Shown: in pieces, positions 54,617 through 64,000 of the stretch
How the letters are laid out: each line of letters begins with the position of its first letter
Numbering within the stretch: the first letter of the stretch is position 1
NCBI GenBank assembly: GCA_029204225.1
Contig: MU832064.1
Coordinates: 25,171-89,170, forward strand
Direction of reading: 5' to 3'
Length of the DNA stretch: 64,000 nt
Source of the DNA: Diphasiastrum complanatum
Taxonomy: Eukaryota > Streptophyta > Lycopodiopsida > Lycopodiales > Lycopodiaceae
Position numbers and translations under genes: made by a program
Notes under the pieces: generated by a model
Database searches by the model: none
Told to the model about the DNA's origin: nothing
Seen by the model: the letters and a program-made list of their open reading frames with translations, nothing else

Positions 54617-57600
54617 GGTAAATGCGAGGATTGATGCCAAAATCTGTGCATCAAGCACAGGAAACGTTTAAAAGGAAACTTTTGCAGGTGGTGTGCTCTT
54701 GGCTGACAAAACGCCCTTACAAAAAAATCTCGTCAAATCAGCACTCTTATGCATTATGCGGAGTTAGCTACATCAAATTGCAGCTCTGTGAGATGTACGG
54801 ACCGAAAGATCCAGAGGGTTTTCCTGAATGGGGAAGAAACGTATCCCTAAGATCCTGAAGGTGGGAAGACGATCAATAGTATATAGAAGAGGTAGTGAGT
54901 GATCATCCATGTGGGCTTAATTTTGCCACAGACCCACAGCCCGCCTACCAAACCTCGTTGATTTTGATTGCAGTAATTTGGGAAAGAAACACCAAATGCC
55001 GGTCACTATCACATTTCAGCATGGTTAATTTTGTCCACAAGCTGCCGCAAGTGCACCTAGCTTCCGAACAAAATTAACCCAAAAAGTTCAGAGGAGGCAG
55101 GGACTGCATACATACAGACATCCCAGAATCCCAGTTTTGAAACAGGATCACCTCTGTTTCCAACCAAATAAGCGAGATTTAGTAAAGTGGAGGTCTTTGG
55201 GTGGCCATTGCAAGGTCAAAGAAGCAACTAAGAGCTCATAGATTTATCAATTGCTATTAGCTTACTCTTGCAGGGAATCAAGGCAAGCTTATCCCTTTCT
55301 TTGCTACAGAAATTTGTCTATGGATTCAAAGCTCGGTCAACCAATCAAAAGCCTCCACAGCTCATTCAACCAATCGATCAATGTCTCGATTCCCGCAGCC
55401 CACCGGAAGCACCAGCAGCAGCAAAAAAAAAAGCAAAAAGGAAGAATCTTTGGGCCAAAGCGTCCAGATCTTGCCACGTCTCCAGAGCCGACCATTAGCA
55501 TTTTGCACGTGGAATGTATGACAGCATAAGACAAAATACACGTGTAATAATCTTTGATTGACAGCTAACGTGCCATTATTAGCTCTCTCCCTTTTTTGGA
55601 CTGGGCCCCAATTTTAGGACAACAAGAAAAAAAATATTTTGGGGGGGAAGGTCCTCCTCCGAGGCCCTTCCGCCCCGGAAGAGTGTGCGCCCGAGGGCAG
55701 AGGCCCGAGGGCGCACGGTCTTCCGCGGGCGAAAGGGCCGAGGAGCCGGCCCTTCCCTTCCAGGAATTCCGTTTTTACATTTTTTTTTTCTTTCTGAGGC
55801 ATCACCATTTCCTTTGTAAAAATTTAAAAATTGATTTCATGGTATGGTGAATGGGACTATCTTTCACAACTTTTAAATTAGACTCTAGAGTTTATACATG
55901 CCTTCTGTTATACCATTCGACCTTAATGGCTAAGTTGGTATCTGTTTCTAAGATACTCAGGCTCAGTGCTCAGGAAAATCGGCAAAGTAAAGAAATGGAA
56001 TCGGCATAACAATTTGGCCAACATTTATTGTGCACAAAAATCACACCTCACTTCACACTAGAGCAACTCCGAACACATAAACATTTTGTATATAGATTAA
56101 AATTTTCTCGTTTGCATATTATGTTAACATTCCCTCACTTATGAGCTTATTACTCAAAAAAAGGAACCCATATGAAAGCGTCCTAAAAATTCTATCAACA
56201 CATCATGTGAGCATTCTCTTATTTATCAACAAGCGCATCAAAGAGTAACCAATAATTGCAAGTCTAGTTTAATATGCACTTACAAACCACATATGTAAGG
56301 GTTGAAGAAGTTGTAAGGCTAAAGTTTGCCTTAAGTAACATGTGCTAATAGTTGTTTTGAACTCCAAACAAGATGACCTTAGAAGCAAATCTTGACAATA
56401 GGTGTTATCTATTTTTGAGGTCGTGATTGTAAAACTTGGCTTGGACCCCATTTCATCTTTCAAGATCTTGGGCTCCTTCGAGAATTCCATTTGTAGTCCT
56501 TGCTTTCTTCAAACTCTTGTGGCCTGTCATCAAACACTTACTTTTTGGTCTCAATCTTCTTCGTCACAAAGTATACTATATCAATACTTTATTATTGTCC
56601 CTTTCCCTTGTTAGCTCATCTTGAGTAAGAATCTCTAGATCCATCTTTACCTTATATAGTGTTTATTAGTTTTTTTTTCTCAAGTTCTGTACTCCATTGA
56701 AAGTTGGTGAGCCAACAAACTTTTGTTCTTTACTGGTGATCAGTTAAGATTTGCAACAAGCCCCCTCCTTTTACTCATCTAGATGTTAACCTAATTTGCT
56801 AATTTAATATAGTTTCCTCTTCCAAGAAACAAAGGAAATTTAGGAAATGTATCCAAAGACATGTTTGATTTTCTTCATTCCATGAGCTATAGAATGAAGC
56901 CTTTTACTTTTGTGGTACTCTATTAGAACAACCTTTTTCTTATTAAAATTGTTGGGAATATCCTTTCCTTGCACTAGTGTATTGTCATTATCTTTTAGGA
57001 TAAATATTATTCCACTAAAACCTTCATGGAATGCAAGATTTTAATGAAATTATCTTCATGTAAAAGGAATGATGCACAAAAAACATAATAAATAGGTGGT
57101 AGTGAGATGTTAGTGGATGTAGCCATCGTGGCTTCAGAGCATCCATCACCCTTGAGGGCCCTTGACAATCACAAGCCAAGATTGGTCATAAAAATGGCCA
57201 TCTGAAAAAGCATATAAATCGTCTTTTGTTTTCTTCTAGTATGTACGTAAACAATTTATACCAAATCCCACTATCAAAGGATATTCTCTTTGTTTTTTGG
57301 GCCCTTAAACCTTTCTATTTATTGAAATTTATGATTCCATGGTATCGATTTTTTTTTAAAAAAAATTGACTGACAGTATAAACATTTTGCATAAGTTGCA
57401 AATTGAAATATCCAAAACATGGTATCATACCATATTGTATCAATCTGATATGAATATATACAAAATTTTGCACAAACTTATCTGAAGGGTGGAATGCAAT
57501 TATTGAAAGGGATTATCTATTTGAAATGCACTTGCAATTATTTTAACACATTTTTGTTGCTCATGCATGTACTTGGTGCATTAGGAATAAAATGTCATAT

Positions 57601-58952
57601 GTTTGAATTTTCAATACCAAGCAAAATTAGCTATCATATTTTAATATCAATGTGGCTTTAAAAGAGGTACTAGTATGAGTATTGCTTGGGCCAAAAATAG
57701 ACCTAGTGGTGTATTGACGTCCAGTGTTATGTGGTTTCAAAATTCTCAATACCAATTGGGTCCTTATATTGAAAGATTTTGTGATTCCTAGAACCAATTA
57801 GGTCTTTAGATTTTTTGAAACTTTTGAAATTGAAAGAAAAAACCATCAAAGGCCAAAGGCCTATTGTGAAGCAGAGATAAACATGTAATCAAGAGAGGGG
57901 CTAATACAGTATGTAGTTTGCTATGTTTATTGTTGCATTGTTTTGAAGGCATTGTATTGACCTGAGTGAGTAAGAAAGCATCAAAGGGAAGATAGCATGT
58001 AAGGCAAAATGCAATAATATCATAAGTGCAAAAAAGAAAAAGACACAGATCAAAGTTTATCTTTATATCCATCACATTCATATGCTGCCTCGGATTGAAT
58101 TTTGCTTTTAGATCTCCTGCATCATAACCAAAGTGGCATGCAAGCCATTTTTTTGTAAGACAAACAACATAAACAGGTTGCTAACAGTTTTTGGCAAAAT
58201 TCAGCTTGCAAAGTGTACAAAGTCATTGTAGACTTGCTTTGACAAGATTTTTCTACATGACAGGTACATTAATAGCCAAAAACAAACAATAGTGCATCTT
58301 GACACCATTCAAATGTCAAAATGTAAAGCTATAGATACAGTAGCAAAACAAGCACTGACCATCATAAATTTTTGGCAGCTGCTTTGCAGTTCACCGTTCT
58401 TTTGTGGAGTCCAGCAATAATTGGGCAGTGAACGAGCATATCCAGTTTCTATCTGTAGGCACATTTGCATATATTTTACATGGACAGGAACATAAAATAC
58501 AACACTAATGCCACTCACAGTGTAACCTACAAACTGCACAAATTGCATAGTCGACAATTCCCTAAGAATGTCGAAAATTTTACATAATTACTATCTTCTG
58601 GGTCAAAAACTCTCACTGAGCTCACCTCCTGACTGAGCTTTGATGGTCCTGAATAGATCCATTTCAAATGCATCTCCTTCAAGGAGTTCTTTATGAATAA
58701 TATAATTTTTACTCTACCCTGGAACTTCTAATTGGCCAAACACTGGGAAGGGGTTCTTGATAGATTTACAAGCCTTTCCTGATGAATATTACATCCTCTC
58801 ATTGTCTAGTCTTTACGCACATGGACAGGGCACTAGAGAAAAATTCATATAGAGGAGTTTTCTCTTGTGCTGCTGAAATGTGATGCAGTTCGTCGTTATA
58901 AATGACAAGATGGTGGAAATGCAAGTTAGACTTTGACATTGCAATGAATAAT
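54617..58952. other. Region between GLR and the BEL1-like gene
   Basis: The first kilobase right of 54616 should contain the GLR 5' UTR and promoter, but no specific element can be assigned. A GC-rich palindrome sits at 55647-55755. The rest is AT-rich with no recognisable gene; the part next to 58953 is expected to hold the 3' UTR of the BEL1-like gene. Confidence 0.5.
55647..55755. repeat. GC-rich palindrome (hairpin) of about 109 bp
   Basis: Left arm gaaggtcctcctccgaggcc...gtgcgcccgaggg pairs with right arm gcccgagggcgcac...ggccgaggagccggcccttc around a cagag centre (about 55699). Arms are about 50 bp with several mismatches. It is strikingly GC-rich against AT-rich flanks. Confidence 0.88.
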
Positions 58953-59882
58953 TTAAGCCACAAACTCGTGCAGTAAATGATTTGCAACATGCTTTCTGCC
59001 TTGGAAGTTGAGACTTTCATGACCGTCCACGTGGTCACTATCTCCGGGATGGCTGATGGCATTCAAATGGAAATCATGGGCACCATCTGATTCTGTTGGG
59101 TTGTGCACTGAATGGACGTAATTGTGAGAAGTAGCTTGAGATAAACTGTCTACATGCTGCAGTCCTAAGGTCAGTGACACTCCAGCACTTCCAAAAATGT
59201 TTGGAGCAACATCCATTTCCGAGTATATGCTTAGGTTCCGATCACCAATGGTGTAAGCATCAGATGTAGCTGTATGGTGCAAGAAAGTATTTCCATTTTG
59301 CACTGCGAATGGGTAAGTGCTATATTTTTTTGAACTGCGAACTTTGTAATCATCTTCATAAAGGGTCTCAGAGGCTGTATCTTTAGGTCTCAAATTCATG
59401 CTTCTATCAAACACAGAGGAGTTCAACAAACCAGAGCTATAAGCCTTGTGTACATTTTGTCTAAATGGCATGTCTGTATCCTTGTTCATTCCTTCTTCAG
59501 GCATCTCAGAATTAGGACTAGAAACAATTGGTTGAACGTTTGTGATATCTGGCTGTATGATTCTCCTGAGAACATAATCACTTCCTGCATTTTTTGTGTC
59601 AAAGCTACCGTAATGCCTGGGGTCTTCAGTCAATACTTTTCCAGAAATGTCAAGATCCCCTTGGTTTTGTTTACTTTCTTCCCGCATCATTCCTTTGTGA
59701 TGAATACTGTTTCCATCCCTGTTCTCACAAATATTTTGTTCACAGCTTATTCCATCATCTGCTTGTTGGTTTACTCTCTTAACAGAAGCTTCTTGTTCAT
59801 TTTCTCTATTCTCTTCTGTGTACATTTCTTCGACCATGGGCTTCCATAGCCGAACTCGAGCATTAATGAACCAATTTGATAC
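58953..59882 (-). CDS. BEL1-like last exon (recognition helix to stop)
   Basis: Acceptor tttactcag|GTATCAAATTGG; stop TAA at 58955-58953 after LLHEFVA. 930 nt. Confidence 0.95.
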   Translation of the reverse strand, partial: VSNWFINARVRLWKPMVEEMYTEENRENEQEASVKRVNQQADDGISCEQNICENRDGNSIHHKGMMREESKQNQGDLDISGKVLTEDPRHYGSFDTKNAGSDYVLRRIIQPDITNVQPIVSSPNSEMPEEGMNKDTDMPFRQNVHKAYSSGLLNSSVFDRSMNLRPKDTASETLYEDDYKVRSSKKYSTYPFAVQNGNTFLHHTATSDAYTIGDRNLSIYSEMDVAPNIFGSAGVSLTLGLQHVDSLSQATSHNYVHSVHNPTESDGAHDFHLNAISHPGDSDHVDGHESLNFQGRKHVANHLLHEFVA

Positions 59883-60741
59883 CTGAGTAAATGCATTAAG
59901 ATTAGTTAAATAGTCTCGGGAAAAAATTATGGAACAAAGAAAGGGTATTCAATATGATCCTTCAGCATACATTCTAGTAAATCGATAATGATAAATTGGT
60001 GCACGAAGCCTCAAAAAACCATATTTGATTAGACCTTTTGAACAAGAGATTGAGCATATGACTCAAAAAGTATCAGCATACCTGGCTTCTTGAAAGTCCA
60101 GTCTGCCTTGCCAACATCATCTTATCAGCATCTTTGGGGTACCTGAATGCAGCATCAAAATAATTTTTGGCAAGACATGAGTTTCTAACATCAGATAGTA
60201 GCAGAAAATAATTCAATAGTCAACATCACCGTACAACAGTAGAAGGCCTGCTGGTTGACTGATCAATGTATGTAGTTTGATTTCACTGAAAAGCACATCG
60301 ATCTACAAGATAAAAAGATAACCAAGACCATTGTATATTGAAAACTACTACTCACGGGTGGAGGAAGTGCTCAAATAGCCAAGCTCTTAAAACGGATACA
60401 GAGTGCTCGGGAAGGCCCCTTTGCGGTCTCCAGGCAGGCTGTTGCAACATGCCAAGTTGTTGTAGAGCTCTCTGCTGGCGTAGCTGTTGGTCTACAAACC
60501 TTAACCGAGATGCAACCTTCCTAAGTGGCCCAGGTTCACTAATATCTTCTTCACCTAGCGCTTTGCATGTTATTTGTATCTGGTTGCTTATTGTGTCCCT
60601 TAGAGACCTAAAATGCCTAGACATAGCTTTAAGAGCCATTCTTGTGTAAGGTCGTGCTACTCCAACTTGGCCGATTGCAGAATCGAAGGAAAAGATGACT
60701 GCTTGCATATGATCATAGTATTGTCTATACTGTCTGTCCAC
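58953..60741 (-). CDS. BEL1-like TALE homeodomain protein, last three exons (partial)
   Basis: Transcription factor of the BELL class, which acts in the nucleus as a heterodimer with KNOX proteins. Exons 60741-60356, 60142-60082 and 59882-58953 join in phase (1377 nt, 458 residues plus stop). The first exon here carries the C-terminal half of the BELL domain ([35 protein letters not shown]) and the homeodomain start ([20 protein letters not shown]). The 61-nt exon carries the three-residue loop extension PYP and helix 2 ([20 protein letters not shown]). The last exon begins with recognition helix [20 protein letters not shown] and ends with the ZIBEL-type motif [10 protein letters not shown] near the C-terminus. 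The exon pattern, with its 61-nt exon, is typical of plant BELL genes. The N-terminal exon (SKY box and start of BELL) is not found up to 64000, so intron 1 exceeds 3.2 kb. No lesion is seen in this part. Confidence 0.95.
60082..60142 (-). CDS. BEL1-like 61-nt exon (PYP loop and helix 2)
   Basis: Acceptor gcattcag|GTACCCC completes the Pro codon; donor AGCCAG|GTATGC, phase 0. Confidence 0.95.
60356..60741 (-). CDS. BEL1-like exon (BELL C-terminus, homeodomain start)
   Basis: Acceptor tatggcag|GTGGACAGACAG; donor CACCC|GTGAGT, phase 2. 386 nt. Confidence 0.94.
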
Positions 60742-63269
60742 CTGCCATACACAGGAGAGACGAATACAATTTTTTATCAAGTTTGAAGAATTTTGGTTAC
60801 GGCAACAAAGAAATTTGTTTTCTTGTAAAGCCTCATCTGCATAAAGATCTATTCTTGTAGATTGCAATCTTTACTTAAACACATTATTAGGCTAATGAGC
60901 TCACTGAAACAAATTTTGTGCTCGTTGTTTGAATTTTGAATCCTTTATTTATAGCAAAAAATGCAGTACTACCAACACCAAATGAAGAGATATATACAGG
61001 ATAGTTTCATCATATGCAAAGGTCTTATCATTTCCCTTCCATCTTTCATTATGGTTATCTCTCTTATTCTTGCTACCTGTTCTTTGCAACTATAGATTGC
61101 CATTGGCCAAAGTATCTTCAAATCTTCAACATTTAACAAAATGCTTTTGGATTTTGAAATTGAACCCACCCAGTTGTTGCAAGCAAGATTCTTCTCCAAC
61201 TCTCTTAACGCGTTTACTTTAACTTGCTAGCTGATTTTACACTCTGACTCCATTGAAGGTGGAGCTGAGGGAGAATTTAATTAGTTTAATTATTTACTAA
61301 GTTAAAAGTAAAAACACAACACAGCTGCCTGAAAAGGGCATCAACTTCCCAGTTTTTTCATGTGTTTGCAAATATAACAAGGTATGGTAAAGCTTATTCA
61401 CTTCTTTGCGGTGAGTCTTGGTTAGATGGTGTAGGCTGAGAAAACTGTAACATTCCCTAATTATAGGCAGACTAGGCTGATTCCTCTTTCACTTCTTATT
61501 CACTCCCTTTGTTAATTCATTAAGAGGTGCTGGCTACCTTAGCATATTTCTCTATGAACCTGCGAAACAAAACTGTAAATTCTAAAAAGATTTAACTTGC
61601 CTAACTATCTTCAGAATAGGCCATCACATTTAGATTCTTTTGCATAGAACGATGTTGATTCTCTATTGATTCTGACAAATAAAGTTCTATAGTGGGCATT
61701 TTTCTGGTAGGAATCTGACTTCCATGTCAAGACAACCTGTACAGCTTACACGTGCAAGCAGTAAATCCACAAAAAAACAGTATGTGGACGCATTTTGGAG
61801 GTGATCAAAGCATAAAAAACAATCGTCGCTTGCATGGCTCAGAGAAGATGTTATGGACAGTTCAATCACCTAAAAATGGCACATCATTCGGCTGCAAGTC
61901 AAGAAGAATAAAGCGCAATCAATTTTCTATTAAGTATGAGGGCGCTGGTAGCATTTGCCATGTTGGAGATCATTCTCACTCATTCGAATAACCTCAAGGC
62001 CGTAACCTAGTTCAAACCGAGTTAAAATGACCTACTATCGTCTCCAGAAATCTCAAGCCAAAAGCCTTGGCCCCTAGCATGCACTACAACTTCAAAGATG
62101 TCTGAAAAATTCTAATTTTTTTATGACTTTTTGACCTCTTGACACCTAGAAGAGCAGACTTAAAGTTTTGGTACTGTCATAAACATGTATTGCGACCTTG
62201 CTACACATCCAGAATGTGCTCATGCCTTCATTTTTATGCCAAAACATCAAAAAACATGATTTTCAAGTAAAAAAACCACTAATTTTTCAAATGTTCTCAT
62301 TTCTATCAGTCCATGCAACCTTAATAAGTCTAGTCCATGCCAAGTCTGACTTATAACAGCACTCTCCAAAACCTATTTTGCCTAAACAAGGTTCTAATAC
62401 TCTATTTGGCTCAAAAATCGATAATTTCGGTCGATTCTAGCCTCTTGACTACTGTTTCACCTACTTTAAGGGCAAAATTGGTAAGCATGATCCAAATCAC
62501 TAAAAAGCAATATATCCATTCCTACGTGAAATACAGCCCTGTACTGCTGCATGAGATGCCTAACAACAGGTTAACTGGGAAACATCACAACTTTTACACT
62601 TTTGACTATTTCCTAGCAATGATCCTGATAGCAATTCTTGTCTACACAGTATGCCATCACATAAACTGACATATGCAAAAGAATTTGTGAGAAAGCTTTA
62701 CTTGGAGATGGTAGATTCAACAGGAAGTGTTGATAGATAAATAACAAAGTTTCCTACCAAAAGCAAAAAGTTGGAAGCCAAGAACAATCAACTACTACTC
62801 TCGATCACTGCAAGCCCTGCTCTATGACAATCCACCAAGGATCAAGCTTGAAAAACACTTCAAGAGGTACACGATAGCCAAACCAACCAACCAAGTAGAA
62901 GCCTAGTATCAGCACCTAAGCTCCACCCCCAAGCCACAACCTATGAATACAAGGAGAGAGCAAAAATCTAAGTCTCCAACTGAAATCTCAATGATGAGAT
63001 GGGCGAGTTTTCTTCTCTGAATATAGGCCATAGGTCCCCAACATGATGCCATGCAACTCCCCATGTCCAGTCTCACTCAAGTCACAACTAATAGTTCCCC
63101 TCCATGCATGCTAACCATCACAGGTCATGTACTACTCCAAATGTACAAATAGGAGTGTTTGGGTCCTCGTAAGGGTATCAATTACAAAACTGGACTTGAA
63201 CGGAATTTCAAGGAGTCGACAACTAGGGAGCCAATATACCTATTTCAAGAATTATTGCAAATTCCCTTA
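60742..63269. other. BEL1-like intron 1 or upstream sequence
   Basis: No BELL-domain, SKY-box or other coding motif on either strand, and no LTR pair recognised. Confidence 0.5.
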
Positions 63270-63580
63270 ACCGGACATGGACATAACATGTGGTTTGATG
63301 AGATTTTACGAACTTGTGCCTTTGTTCTTCCTGTAGCAAGATGTCGTGTGCAAGTCCTCAACGTTCATAGCATCTCCGTCAATGCAATGTCACTCACAAA
63401 CATTTTCAAACCTTCGGATACACCACTCATGGCCGTATGCACAAGCTTCACATCCCTTATTGGCTCCCCAATTACTATAAGCTGGTCTCTTAGCTACTTG
63501 ATTCATGTGATAAAGAATCTTGTACTCTCAGTCTCCTCCATTGAGATGGTGTTCAATTTGGTCATCAAAATCATCATGCG
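63270..63580 (-). pseudogene. Possible copia gag (UBN2) remnant
   Basis: The minus strand reads MTKLNTISMEETESTRFFIT, stop, IK, stop, LRDQLIVIGEPIRDVKLVHT, GVSEGLKMFVSDIALTEML. The pattern (LxTISM..TES...+IK.LRDQLIxIGE) is that of copia-type gag. Several stops; no LTR found nearby. Confidence 0.5.
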
Positions 63581-64000
63581 ATATGGATTTGCTGTCTGAT
63601 ACTGCGTTTAGAGTGCATCCCATGTCCCTATCGCCATTACAACATCATTAACATGGGCAATGATGTGATCCTTTACGGACAAATTAATCAATGATAGGGC
63701 TTTTTGCTCCCTTTTATCAAACAACCTTATATTTGTAGGAGTTGTCATTGGCCTCCACTCTTGTCGCGATATCCCAAAGCTCCTTCTCTTCGGTTTTGTG
63801 TTGTATGCAGCGAGTCTTTGGACTCCACCTTTTTTCTCGGATCATTCATGTTTGCCTGTAGACATTCTTACCATCCGTTATGTTTTGATGTGACCATAAG
63901 CACCAAAGACTTGTGTGAAACCAGGGTACAGTGAGAAGATCCCCGAGGAGGCCAGGGCTTGGGCTCACAAGGGGCTTGGAAAGAGTAAGTTTCGCTTTGA
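63581..64000. other. Right end of window, one unassigned open segment
   Basis: The plus strand 63704-63934 contains CVVC and, 16 residues later, ACRHSYHPLCF, a spacing reminiscent of a treble-clef or RING-like zinc site. It is too short and isolated to call a gene. Confidence 0.3.

Noticed and set aside
60969-61199. Missing first exon of the BEL1-like gene
   Set aside because: The translation lacks SKY-box or BELL-domain residues; no suitable splice sites.
63704-63934. RING-type zinc-finger gene
   Set aside because: Only a CxxC and one CxHxxHxxC-like cluster are seen, with no complete metal-binding set and no splice context.

Overview
The window is plant nuclear DNA from a seed plant with transposon-rich introns. 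Both host genes, a glutamate receptor-like (GLR) channel and a BEL1-like TALE homeodomain factor, are plant-type families with plant exon structures. Most of the rest is Ty1-copia and Ty3-gypsy LTR retrotransposon sequence in various states of decay, with several long (AG)n microsatellites. The species cannot be named from the sequence; introns of 9 and 17 kb filled with LTR elements point to a large-intron genome. No rRNA, tRNA or CRISPR feature was seen.

Layout: 1-620 is the 3' end of a copia element. 1802-4890 is a 5'-LTR-bearing copia element cut off after integrase. 8005-9098 holds a roughly 27-bp minisatellite, and a complete but dead minus-strand chromovirus (gypsy 1, 9104-14953, TSD TAACC) sits at its edge. 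16626-17100 is a large fold-back repeat. 17307-23669 is a three-level nest: a minus-strand copia remnant, split by a plus-strand copia element (17325-22723, TSD CTGAA), which is itself split by a 700-bp solo LTR (18797-19496, TSD AACTA).

The GLR gene runs on the minus strand from 54616 to 25375 in five exons (modelled protein about 948 residues). Intron 3 (26417-43385) contains a non-autonomous chromovirus (gypsy 2, 27044-32349), LINE-like and copia scraps, a minus-strand gypsy fragment, and a tandem LTR-int-LTR-int-LTR array (39911-42434) inserted with TSD AGGGG into an older LTR of the same family. Intron 1 (45148-54321) contains a copia element (45630-52839, TSD CTTCC) carrying a gypsy insertion in its primer-binding region and a nearly perfect 198-bp palindrome. 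The last three exons of a BEL1-like gene (60741 to 58953, minus) follow; its 5' exon lies beyond 64000 or in sequence I could not recognise.

Functionally only the two host genes look alive: a ligand-gated cation channel at the membrane and a nuclear transcription factor that would normally pair with KNOX proteins. Every retroelement pol is broken. The observations I rate highest are the gypsy 2 element, whose RT/RNase H/integrase is replaced by an in-phase frame of unknown origin; the tandem array; and the AGTTA...TAACT LTR termini shared by gypsy 1 and gypsy 2.
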